DNA of 18,223 nt from Bifidobacteriaceae bacterium (lineage in GTDB: Bacteria; Actinomycetota; Actinomycetes; Actinomycetales; Bifidobacteriaceae). The first letter of the stretch is position 1. Each line of letters opens with the position of its first letter. Location: assembly GCA_030530905.1 (NCBI GenBank), contig JAUMUB010000007.1, forward strand, positions 1 through 18,223, read 5' to 3'. Made by a program: the position numbers and the translations under genes. The notes under the pieces are model-generated. The model did not search any database. It was not told the origin of the DNA and saw only the letters and a list, made by a program, of their open reading frames with translations. Shown in pieces: positions 8,097 through 15,034 of the stretch.

Positions 8097-9497
8097 GTGC
8101 AATACATTCGCAAATGCTTGGCACTGTTGCTAGTGTCCATATGCTTATGCTTTGTCGGTGGATGCCAGCCACAGGATACGAGAACGGTTGTTCACGTGTG
8201 GTCTTGGGATCCGATTATGAAAATTCTTGCCCAAGATTTTGAAGCTCAAAACCCTGATATTCGCATTGATATTGATGATGATGGTGGTTACGATAATCTC
8301 AATTCAGCTATTCAGAATGGGTATAATCTTCCAGACGTGGTACAGCTTGAATACTATGCGTTACCTCAATATGTTGCTAGTGATCAAGTATTAGATATAA
8401 CAAAATCAACAGCAGGTTATTCCAACTTTTACACTTCGCAAACATGGGCTTCAGTGGTCAAAGATGATGCAGTATACGGTGTTCCTATGGATGCGGGTCC
8501 TGTTGGATTCTACTATAATCAGTCTGTTTTTGAACAAGTAAATATTGATGCATCTAAAATTCGCACGTGGAATGATTTCTATTATGCTGCTAAAAAATTG
8601 AGGTCCATTGGCGTGTACATTGCAGCTGACGCGGGTGACCCTAACTTTTTTAACGCAATGATTTGGCTTAATGGCGGCCAACCTTATACGGTTTCTTCTA
8701 AGTATTCTCGTATTTCGTTGAAATATACTACTGATTTGAGAACTCGTGAGTTTATTAAATTCTGGCAGCGCATGATTGATGAGGATTTAATCGACACTTC
8801 CACAAATACTTGGGATGATCAGTGGGTTACTAAAGCGAGTTCTGGGCAGATAGCAACAGCTTTTTCTGGCGGTTGGGCTCCTTCCTTGTTTATGTCTAAA
8901 ATGCTGGGCAATGCTGGATTGTGGAGAGTTGGGTACGCGCCCACAATTGATGGTAAGCGTCGTTCTACTCAGATTGGTGGCTCGGCGTTAAGTATTCTTA
9001 AAAGTACACGCAAGCCTGAGGCTTCTTTCCGCTTTATTGAATTTGTGTGCCACAGCGAAAAGGGTATTTCAAAGCGTGTGTCTGCTGGTGGTTTTCCTGC
9101 AGACTTGCAAACTCTGAATAGTTCTGCTTTTATGAATGCGACAACGCTTACGAATGATATGGGGCAGAGTGTTGCATATTTTGGTGGTCAGCAGTTTAAC
9201 CGAATTTTGGTTGATAGTGCTCAATCGTTAACACGAAAGTTCCAATATTTGCCAATTGACATGTATGCTCGACTAGATTTTTCGAAAACAGTTGGCAAAG
9301 CATACTCGTATAGTAAGGCTTTGTTGGCGCAAAATAATGCTGAACGTTTAATTGAGAATAAAGGGTTAAACTATCAGAAAACAAGTGTGCCAAGTTTGAG
9401 TGTTGATAGAGTTACCTTGTTTGATGGTGTTAAAAATTGGCAGGATGATATTCGAGATTACGGATATAATCAGGGCTTTTACGTCAACATTCAATAA
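8097..9497 (+). CDS. Sugar ABC transporter substrate-binding lipoprotein (SBP family 1), orphan
   Basis: This is a predicted surface lipoprotein that captures a sugar or oligosaccharide for an ABC importer. A hydrophobic signal segment (about 7-20) ends in the lipobox VGGC, with the modified Cys at 23. The mature part has the family 1 pattern: VHVWSWDPIMKILAQDFEAQNP at its start, GVPMDAGPVGFYYNQSVF in the middle, and IGGSALSILKSTRKPEASFRFIEF near residues 300-320. At 466 residues it is of normal size. The start is GTG 8097, with a strong GGGGGAG at 8086-8092. No permease or ATPase gene is adjacent: upstream is the pseudouridine synthase and downstream is convergent coaX. It must therefore work with subunits encoded elsewhere, or be a sensor. 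The ligand is unknown. Confidence 0.88.
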   Translation: MQYIRKCLALLLVSICLCFVGGCQPQDTRTVVHVWSWDPIMKILAQDFEAQNPDIRIDIDDDGGYDNLNSAIQNGYNLPDVVQLEYYALPQYVASDQVLDITKSTAGYSNFYTSQTWASVVKDDAVYGVPMDAGPVGFYYNQSVFEQVNIDASKIRTWNDFYYAAKKLRSIGVYIAADAGDPNFFNAMIWLNGGQPYTVSSKYSRISLKYTTDLRTREFIKFWQRMIDEDLIDTSTNTWDDQWVTKASSGQIATAFSGGWAPSLFMSKMLGNAGLWRVGYAPTIDGKRRSTQIGGSALSILKSTRKPEASFRFIEFVCHSEKGISKRVSAGGFPADLQTLNSSAFMNATTLTNDMGQSVAYFGGQQFNRILVDSAQSLTRKFQYLPIDMYARLDFSKTVGKAYSYSKALLAQNNAERLIENKGLNYQKTSVPSLSVDRVTLFDGVKNWQDDIRDYGYNQGFYVNIQ

Positions 9498-9519
9498 AGC
9501 GTAATAGTAATGCGCTTTA
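9495..9519 (+). terminator. Weak hairpin at the end of the sugar-binding protein gene
   Basis: TAAAGCG (9495-9501, including the stop codon) pairs with CGCTTTA (9513-9519) around an 11-nt loop. No T-run follows, so it is a doubtful terminator. The 87-base convergent gap to coaX otherwise shows only AT-rich repeats, such as TAATATT 9556-9562 / AATATTA 9581-9587, that might serve coaX from the other strand. Confidence 0.3.
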
Positions 9520-9584
9520 GTAGTTATTCGCTTATATCGTGAATTTTAATACTGGTAATATTGGTGAATATTGTTGCACTAATA

Positions 9585-10358
9585 TTAGGAACGCGCCCTA
9601 TTTTTATTGTAAATCGCTAACATTCCTTTGAAGATGAGGTTCTCATCATATACGTCAATGCAGGATGATTCTTGGGCAACAAGTCTGCCTAAACCGCCTG
9701 TTGCAATTACTTGAAAATCTTGTGGTATTTCAAGTTTGAACTGTTGAATAATTTTTTCGATACCGCCAATAGCATTGTAGAAAAGACCCGCTTGCATTGC
9801 TGTTTGCGTATTCGTTGCCATAATAGTGTTTGGCTTGGTGATTTCAACTTCAGGAAGCTGAGCAGTATTAGTCCATAAGGACGCTGCGCTGGTGTGAATT
9901 CCTGGGGCAATAAGTCCGTTGATAATTGTTCCCTGGTCGTTTACGAAATTAAATGTGGTTGCTGTGCCGAAATCGGCGACAAGCGTATTGCCGCCGTACT
10001 CATAATATGCGCCAGCGCAATCTGCAAGACAATCTGCGCCTAAGGATTTAGGATCGTCAATATGAATGCCAATACCCGTTTTCACTCCAGGCGCAACAAC
10101 AAGAGGGTTGATGTGTAAATATTTTTTAATCGAATCACGTAAAATATGTAATATTTGTGGCACAACTGATGTGATAATCACATCTTCGATGTTTTTAGCA
10201 GTGCATCCTGAGAGTTGAATAAATTGTAAGAGGGATACGCCGTATTCGTCACTGGTTTTATTGCCAAAAGTGCTTAGTCGGTAGGTTGCAACAATATTGT
10301 TATTTTTGATAAAACCGAAAACAATATGAGTGTTGCCAATATCGATTGCTAATAACAT
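9585..10358 (-). CDS. coaX: Type III pantothenate kinase
   Basis: CoaX phosphorylates pantothenate, the first step of coenzyme A synthesis, and belongs to the ASKHA fold. Evidence includes the N-terminal phosphate motif LLAIDIGNTHIVFG (2-15), PLVVAPGVKTGI (85-96), the GADC motif at 107-110, VADFGTATTFN (127-137), NGLIAPGIHTS (147-157), IATGGLGRLVA (218-228) and a C-terminal LIFKGMLAIYNKN. The start ATG at 10356-10358 has GAGG 6 bases upstream on the minus strand. The length of 257 is typical. One oddity: the usual GADR...N motif reads GADCLAD here, replacing a normally conserved Arg and Asn in the pantothenate/ATP pocket, so activity may be altered. It is transcribed alone, convergent with the sugar-binding lipoprotein gene and divergent from the unknown membrane protein gene. 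Confidence 0.93.
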   Translation of the reverse strand: MLLAIDIGNTHIVFGFIKNNNIVATYRLSTFGNKTSDEYGVSLLQFIQLSGCTAKNIEDVIITSVVPQILHILRDSIKKYLHINPLVVAPGVKTGIGIHIDDPKSLGADCLADCAGAYYEYGGNTLVADFGTATTFNFVNDQGTIINGLIAPGIHTSAASLWTNTAQLPEVEITKPNTIMATNTQTAMQAGLFYNAIGGIEKIIQQFKLEIPQDFQVIATGGLGRLVAQESSCIDVYDENLIFKGMLAIYNKNRARS

Positions 10359-10456
10359 GAAGCACCTCTTACATTAATAGTTATTATGTGTTTTATTGTA
10401 AACGCAGGTGTGGTTCTTAAGGCATTCTTTTACGCTTACAAAAATCTGGGGTGAGT

Positions 10457-10543
10457 ATGTTATTTATGATGTTCTTTTATACGGTAATAGTGTTGTCGAT
10501 TAAGCTGCTGGATTGTGAAATGTTTAAGATGTGCATTAATTGA
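10457..10543 (+). CDS. Possible 28-residue hydrophobic microprotein
   Basis: This is a short reading frame in the gap upstream of coaX and of the membrane-anchored protein. It starts at ATG 10457 behind GGGGTGAG (10448-10455), a good match to the ribosome-binding consensus, and ends at TGA 10541-10543. The product would begin MLFMMFFYTVIVLSIKLL, a single membrane-spanning stretch, then a short polar tail with two cysteines. No homologue is recognised, and chance is a real possibility in AT-rich DNA. The start signal is the main support. Confidence 0.28.
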   Translation: MLFMMFFYTVIVLSIKLLDCEMFKMCIN

Positions 10544-10629
10544 GTGTTTAGTGGAGTTACGCCGCTAGAATAAGTAATTAATAGTGGTTGTGAAGTATGT
10601 TGTGAACCGCTTTGAGAGAAGGAATATAA

Positions 10630-11547
10630 ATGAATATAAACGCTGTTAATAAAAAGCGCATAATATTGTGGGTTGCAGTAATTATTGTGTCGGCTCTTTT
10701 CGCATATAGTGCAATTGCAGATTTACATCCGTCTACTCAAACAGAAGCAAAGGGTTTTACTGTTCCTTTAGTGGTGAATGCTAAGGGTCTTAATGTGAAA
10801 AAGGGTACGAAAATCCCTGTTCGTGCAAAGGGTAAAGAAACAAAATCTCAGAAACCTGTAGATACCACGTTTTATGCTGCTTCAGATACTGGTATTGATT
10901 TACAGCCAGGCTCGTATACGCTTACGATAGTTGCTTCTCCAATAGCGGAAGATGGAACATTGTATGATGTGCAGAATGCTACAACAAAAGTAGATATTTC
11001 AGAGGATGGTAAAGCTGATATTGAGCATGAGCTTACTATTGACCCTATTCCTGCGCAAGATGTGACCGATGAGCAAATTGATGAAGCGTATAAAGCAGCA
11101 AAGAATGGTGATGAGGATGTCGATAAGCTTAATGATCTTAAATTAAAGATTATAAGGAATCGAGTCAAAGCCACAACAGACGAAAATAGTGAATATTATT
11201 GGTCACATGCAAACAATAGTCCTAATACTATGGAAGTTACTGGTAAGCACTTCTATGAAACACCTTATTTTTATATTGATGTGCCGGCTTGGTGGGATCC
11301 TGATAATTGGAAAGCTAAACAAGATAGTGATGTCTCGTGGACTGTTTCTTATATTTTTGTAAGAAACGAATATTACACTTTGGGAGCCGCTATTTCGTTT
11401 TTTGTTTCAAAGACTAAGGAAGATCCATGGCCTGATAATGTTAGTCCAACAGTTTACATCGGTGAAACAAGTGATGGTCAATATGTGTTTGCTGGTTATG
11501 ATGCAGCAGCTACTATTCTTTCACACTTAACAATCACACCAAAGTAA
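10630..11547 (+). CDS. Membrane-anchored extracellular protein of unknown function
   Basis: I do not recognise this 305-residue protein. It has a basic N-terminus, then one hydrophobic segment (about 10-30) that could be a signal anchor, with no lipobox. The rest is hydrophilic and probably outside the cell. Residues about 40-135 are rich in alternating hydrophobic residues (GFTVPLVVNAKGL, LQPGSYTLTIVASPIA) and resemble a beta-sandwich domain. Residues about 145-180 form an acidic/basic helical stretch. About 205-305 is an aromatic-rich domain (EYYWSH, FYIDVPAWWDPDNW, YIFVRNEYY). AGAAGGA lies 6 bases before the ATG, so the start is secure. It stands alone between divergent coaX and a HAD phosphatase gene. 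Composition and form suggest a cell-surface protein; no activity can be assigned. Confidence 0.75.
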   Translation: MNINAVNKKRIILWVAVIIVSALFAYSAIADLHPSTQTEAKGFTVPLVVNAKGLNVKKGTKIPVRAKGKETKSQKPVDTTFYAASDTGIDLQPGSYTLTIVASPIAEDGTLYDVQNATTKVDISEDGKADIEHELTIDPIPAQDVTDEQIDEAYKAAKNGDEDVDKLNDLKLKIIRNRVKATTDENSEYYWSHANNSPNTMEVTGKHFYETPYFYIDVPAWWDPDNWKAKQDSDVSWTVSYIFVRNEYYTLGAAISFFVSKTKEDPWPDNVSPTVYIGETSDGQYVFAGYDAAATILSHLTITPK

Positions 11548-11559
11548 ATTCGGAAATAT

Positions 11560-11610
11560 ATTATTTTACTTTTACAGAATTCGAAGTTATGCGAAATTTT
11601 GTAAAATAAT
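11560..11610 (+). terminator. Probable hairpin terminator after the unknown membrane protein gene
   Basis: ATTATTTTAC (11560-11569) pairs perfectly with GTAAAATAAT (11601-11610). The stem can extend inward by pairing AGAATTCG with CGAAATTTT, leaving a 6-base bulge, TTTTAC, that is a tandem duplication of the preceding bases. No strong T-run follows. The rest of the 186-base gap to the HAD gene shows no clear gene. Confidence 0.4.
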
Positions 11611-11733
11611 TTGCTGATGAGTACAGCGTATATGGCACAGTCTGCGCGTGAAAACATATTCTTTCGTGAGTTCAACAATAGTATTAATCATCATGACGGT
11701 AATGATTGCTGATATTGTGGTAAGGTTTCATGT

Positions 11734-12441
11734 ATGAAAGGTTGGCCTGGAGAACCGCAGATGCAATATGATGTAGTAATTGCGCAAGATGCGGCTGCTA
11801 AAAATGTTAATGCACCTGTGAAGCATGTGATGTTCGACTTCGGCAATGTGCTTGTTTACTGGAATCCTGAAGATGCGTTACTTTCACGCTATGATATGGG
11901 TTTAATTGATCAGTTTTTAGACAACGATATTTCAGGGTTCTACGATGCAAACGACCTTATGGACTCAGGCGAAAGCATCTCTGACGCTGTTGCCTACGTG
12001 CGAAACAATTATGGTGAGTTCTGGGCAAGCATGTTTCAATACTATTTAGATAATTTTATTGATTCCATTCCAGGAGTTGTGCCGGGCGCTCGCAAACTGA
12101 TTGAGGATTTGAAAAATGCTGGGGTTGGAGTGTACGGTTTGTCCAATTGGCATCAGGATACGTTCGCTCAAGCGCAACAGTATTTTCACATTTTGCAATC
12201 CTTAGACGATTCTGTAATTTCTGGCCAAGTACATATGCGTAAACCCCATGAGGAAATATACGAGTTTGCGCTACAGAAGTTTAATATTCTGCCAGAGCAT
12301 ACGCTGTTTGTTGACGATAAAGCAATGAATATTGTAGGTGCGAATAAGGTTGGTGTACGTGGTATCCGATTCTTAAACCCTCGTGTTTTGCGCTCGAACC
12401 TCATCGAATTAGGTGTTGATATTCCGCCTCTTATTGCATAG
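11734..12441 (+). CDS. HAD-superfamily hydrolase (YihX/epoxide-hydrolase-N-like phosphatase)
   Basis: This is a predicted cytoplasmic phosphatase of the haloacid dehalogenase superfamily. Motif I is VMFDFGNVLVYWNP, with nucleophile Asp35. Gly at the +2 position in place of Asp is typical of the YihX / soluble epoxide hydrolase N-terminal group. Motif II is YGLSNW (Ser about 137), motif III is the Lys in RKPHEEIY (about 169), and motif IV is FVDDKAMN (about 190-197). A small helical cap lies between motifs I and II. E. coli YihX acts on glucose-1-phosphate; the substrate here is not known. Two starts are possible: ATG 11734 with AAGG at 11722-11725, and ATG 11761 with GGAGAA at 11749-11754. 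The second has the better ribosome-binding site and removes nine poorly conserved residues. Confidence 0.85.
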   Translation: MKGWPGEPQMQYDVVIAQDAAAKNVNAPVKHVMFDFGNVLVYWNPEDALLSRYDMGLIDQFLDNDISGFYDANDLMDSGESISDAVAYVRNNYGEFWASMFQYYLDNFIDSIPGVVPGARKLIEDLKNAGVGVYGLSNWHQDTFAQAQQYFHILQSLDDSVISGQVHMRKPHEEIYEFALQKFNILPEHTLFVDDKAMNIVGANKVGVRGIRFLNPRVLRSNLIELGVDIPPLIA

Positions 12442-12469
12442 CTCTTCTAAAGAGTGAACCTTATGATAG

Positions 12470-12499
12470 TAGGGTAGGATTGCTAGGGTAGTTTATAGT
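12470..12499 (+). promoter_or_regulatory. fmt promoter region with tandem TAGGGTAG repeats
   Basis: TATAGT at 12494-12499 is a likely -10 element. TAGGGTAG occurs at 12470-12477, where the -35 element should be, and again at 12484-12491, 14 bases on. There is no recognisable -35 consensus. Repeats in this position suggest binding of an activator or alternative factor; this is inferred from position only. Confidence 0.35.
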
Positions 12500-12551
12500 A
12501 TGAAACTTTTTAATCGTGCGCGGAAATTAGCGCATATGTAAGTGAGTGAGT

Positions 12552-13502
12552 ATGCTTAAAGTTTTATTTGCTGGTACACCTGAAGTTGCTGTTGAACCTT
12601 TGCAAACATTGGCTCAGGATGATCATTTTGAAGTTGTTGCAGTTCTTACTCGTCCTGATGCTCCACAATCTCGCGGTAGAAAATTGAAAGCAAGTCCTGT
12701 AAAGCAGGCTGCAATCGATTTAGGTATTCCTGTTATTGAGCTTGATCCTAAAGATGAGGATTTTATTCCAACCATTACATCTACTGGAGCACAAATTGCG
12801 GCAGTGGTAGCTTATGGCAAGATTTTAAAAAAACCTGTTATTGAAGCAATTCCTATGGGTTGGTTTAACCTGCATTTTTCCTTGCTACCTCAATGGCGTG
12901 GTGCAGCTCCTGTGCAGCGTTCTATATGGGCTGGCGATGAGATTACTGGAGCTACAGTATTTCGCATCGGTGAGGGTTTGGATGATGGTCCAACATTAGG
13001 CCAGTGCACTGTTGAAATATCTTCGCACGAGTCCGCTGGGGAATTGCTCAGGCGACTCTCACATGACGGTTCTGGTCTTTTAGCGTCCTGCTTACAAGGG
13101 TATGCTCAAGGAGTAGTGCAGCTTGTAGAACAGCCACAAGGTAGTTTTGAAGTGGCTAATAAAATTACTGTAGAGGATGCTCATATTCGTTTTAATGCTC
13201 CTGCTTTTGCTGTTGATCGTCAAATTCGCGCTTGTACTCCAAATCCTGGTGCATGGGGTTATTTACATGCTGATGCTAGTGAAGATGCGCAAGTTTTTCA
13301 TGTGATTAGTGCACAAGTTGATGAGCATTATGAGCAAAATGTGCCGCAAGGCAGTTTGATAGTGTCAAAAAAACATGTTTGGGTTGGCACTGCTCAGGGT
13401 GTTTTAGAGCTTCTTGAAGTAAAAGCTGCTGGTAAGAAAGCTATGAAAGCTGCTGATTGGGCGCGTGGCGCTCGCTTAGCGCAAAACGCATATATTGACT
13501 AA
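12552..13502 (+). CDS. fmt: Methionyl-tRNA formyltransferase
   Basis: Fmt adds a formyl group from 10-formyltetrahydrofolate to Met-tRNA(fMet), making the initiator tRNA. The N-terminal Rossmann domain begins MLKVLFAGTPEVAV, with TRPDAPQSRGRKLKASPVK about 30-50 residues in. The catalytic region reads WFNLHFSLLPQWRGAAPVQR, matching the family signature SLLPxxRGxxP and including the Asn/His of the catalytic triad. The third residue, Asp, is in the GDEITGATVFRIGEGLDDGP region. The C-terminal OB-like domain includes the RACTPNPGAWG motif. Of GTG 12546 and ATG 12552, the ATG is favoured because GTGAG at 12542-12546 is well spaced from it. The protein is 316 residues, the usual length. It appears to have its own promoter and terminator. 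Confidence 0.97.
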   Translation: MLKVLFAGTPEVAVEPLQTLAQDDHFEVVAVLTRPDAPQSRGRKLKASPVKQAAIDLGIPVIELDPKDEDFIPTITSTGAQIAAVVAYGKILKKPVIEAIPMGWFNLHFSLLPQWRGAAPVQRSIWAGDEITGATVFRIGEGLDDGPTLGQCTVEISSHESAGELLRRLSHDGSGLLASCLQGYAQGVVQLVEQPQGSFEVANKITVEDAHIRFNAPAFAVDRQIRACTPNPGAWGYLHADASEDAQVFHVISAQVDEHYEQNVPQGSLIVSKKHVWVGTAQGVLELLEVKAAGKKAMKAADWARGARLAQNAYID

Positions 13503-13524
13503 ACAGCTGAAGTTTGCTTATTAG

Positions 13525-13562
13525 CGTGCGCATAGCAAGTATGGTATGCGCACGTGTTATTT
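13525..13562 (+). terminator. Terminator between convergent fmt and serB
   Basis: CGTGCGCATA (13525-13534) and TATGCGCACG (13545-13554) form a perfect 10-bp GC-rich stem around a 10-nt loop, followed by TGTTATTT. It starts 22 bases after the fmt stop. The flank on the serB side is not T-rich, so it mainly serves fmt, though the stem may act in both directions. Confidence 0.65.
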
Positions 13563-13593
13563 GCCTGTTAAATCTTGTGTTTGCGGTTTTAGA

Positions 13594-14265
13594 TTAGTTG
13601 AAAAAATCCAATACAAGACGAGCATCACGAGTGTTTAACACGTGAGGTGCGGCGGCTTGCGTTTTTGGTTTAGCGCAAAATGCGATTCCTAAGCCTGCTT
13701 CTAAAATCATAGGAATATCATTTGCACCATCACCCATAGCGGCTGTTTGAGAGAGTGGAATATGTAATTCCTGTGCCCATTGGTGTAAAGTGCGCAACTT
13801 AACATCACTAGTGATTATCTCGCCGAGAGTTTTTCCAGTAAGTACGCCGTTGTTCACTTCTAATCGGTTTGCAAGAGTGTAATCAATATGAGCTTCAGCT
13901 GCTAAACGGTCAACAATCTCGTGGAAGCCGCCAGAAACCACACCGACCTTCCAATCATGCTCGTGAAGCGTATTGATGAGTTCAATCATGCCATTTGTGA
14001 AATGTATGCGCTCATATACTTTATCAAAAACGCTTTCAGGTAAGCCTTGTAAAAGTTGAACTCGCGTTGCTAACGCCTGTTTAAAATCAAGCTCTCCAGC
14101 CATTGCGCGTGCTGTAATATCTGCAATACGATCGCCAACTTGTGCAACCACGCCAAGCTCGTCAATAACCTCTTCGTCAATAAGTGTGGAATCTACGTCC
14201 ATTACAAATAAGCCGTGCTTGCTTAAAGTTGGGGTGTTAAGAGCTTGCAAAGATTCATTCGTCAT
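13594..14265 (-). CDS. serB: Phosphoserine phosphatase
   Basis: SerB removes phosphate from L-phosphoserine, the last step of serine biosynthesis. HAD motifs are all present: motif I VMDVDSTLIDEE (nucleophile Asp23, acid/base Asp25), motif II VVSGGF (Ser111), motif III Lys156 in SDVKLR, and motif IV MGDGANDIPML (Asp179, Asp183). The cap sequence IDELGVVAQVGDRIADIT and the MAGELDFKQAL segment are typical of SerB. At 223 residues it has the compact form without the N-terminal ACT domain. The start codon has only a weak GGA about a dozen bases upstream. It is divergent from the dedA-type gene, with just 29 bases between start codons, so the two promoters must overlap or lie inside each other's genes. 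Confidence 0.93.
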   Translation of the reverse strand: MTNESLQALNTPTLSKHGLFVMDVDSTLIDEEVIDELGVVAQVGDRIADITARAMAGELDFKQALATRVQLLQGLPESVFDKVYERIHFTNGMIELINTLHEHDWKVGVVSGGFHEIVDRLAAEAHIDYTLANRLEVNNGVLTGKTLGEIITSDVKLRTLHQWAQELHIPLSQTAAMGDGANDIPMILEAGLGIAFCAKPKTQAAAPHVLNTRDARLVLDFFN

Positions 14266-14294
14266 AGTATCGATTTTCCGAAATCATTGCGACA

Positions 14295-14969
14295 ATGGAC
14301 ATTATGAATATAACGCTTGCTACATCAGCACAAATGTGTGGTACAGATACGAATAGTTTTATTGGAATGCTAACACAGTGGTTAGTGAATATTATGGACA
14401 CTGTTGGCGGTGTTGGTGTGGCTATTGCAATTGCTGCTGAATCAATTTTTCCTCCAATTCCCAGTGAGATAATTCTTCCTTTAGCGGGTTTTAGTGCAGC
14501 GCGAGGAACATTACATGTGGTAAGCGCAGTATTGTGGGCAACCGTGGGTTCGCTAGTTGGAGCTTTATGTTTGTATGCGATTGCGCGGCTTATAGGCTTA
14601 GAGCGTTTAGTAAAACTTCCAGGATTGAATAAGGAAGATATTGAGAAAGCGAATAAATGGTTTGAAAAGTATGGTGGGTGGTCTGTGTGTATTGCTCGCG
14701 TTATTCCAGTTGTGCGCTCACTCATCTCTATTCCAGCTGGGTTTAATCGCATGAATTTGCTGCACTTTTCATGCTGGACTATTGCAGGTTCGCTTGTTTG
14801 GAATACGATACTTATTGGTGTAGGTTATGCTTTAGGTGACCAATGGTGTTCCATTCTCTCAGTGCTAGACGCTGTTGAAAAAATTGTTATTGCTCTAGTG
14901 GTATTAATTTTCATTGCATATGTTGTATACCGTATTCGTAAGAATTGTGCTAGAAAAGGCGAAAAATAG
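14295..14969 (+). CDS. DedA-family (SNARE-associated/VTT) membrane protein
   Basis: DedA proteins are polytopic membrane proteins implicated in lipid-carrier (undecaprenyl phosphate or phospholipid) flipping and in membrane-potential maintenance. Here AIAAESIFPPIPSEIILPLAG (about 45-65) carries the family's membrane-embedded acidic residue (Glu49) and PPIPSE motif. RVIPVVRSLISIPAG (135-149) is the second re-entrant signature with its conserved arginines. Transmembrane stretches lie at about 36-52, 76-98, 158-180 and 195-213. At 224 residues it has normal length. The start could be ATG 14295 or ATG 14304; neither has a clear ribosome-binding site. It is divergent from serB, and arc follows 65 bases downstream in the same direction. 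The transported lipid cannot be read from sequence. Confidence 0.9.
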   Translation: MDIMNITLATSAQMCGTDTNSFIGMLTQWLVNIMDTVGGVGVAIAIAAESIFPPIPSEIILPLAGFSAARGTLHVVSAVLWATVGSLVGALCLYAIARLIGLERLVKLPGLNKEDIEKANKWFEKYGGWSVCIARVIPVVRSLISIPAGFNRMNLLHFSCWTIAGSLVWNTILIGVGYALGDQWCSILSVLDAVEKIVIALVVLIFIAYVVYRIRKNCARKGEK

Positions 14970-14973
14970 GCGC

Positions 14974-14979
14974 TATACT
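14974..14979 (+). promoter_or_regulatory. Possible -10 element of arc
   Basis: TATACT lies 55 bases before the arc start codon, immediately after the DedA stop. A -35 element at the proper spacing was not found, so this is only a candidate for separate arc-dop transcription. Confidence 0.3.
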
Positions 14980-15034
14980 AAAAGCGTATGTTAAGTGTCT
15001 TATGCTAAAGCTGTAGTGTTAGGAGTATGCGCGT

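Noticed and set aside
10359..10629. tRNA or riboswitch in the coaX upstream gap
   Set aside because: No cloverleaf, GTTCRA-type T-loop or conserved aptamer core could be found by eye.
11617..11712. 31-codon frame starting 10 bases after TAAAAT, possibly leaderless
   Set aside because: There is no -35 element, no ribosome-binding site and no recognisable product; TAAAAT is part of the hairpin arm after the previous gene.
14255..14752. 165-codon open frame on the minus strand opposite the DedA gene
   Set aside because: Its product has no recognisable domain, has shadow-like composition, and overlaps a plus-strand gene with unmistakable DedA motifs.
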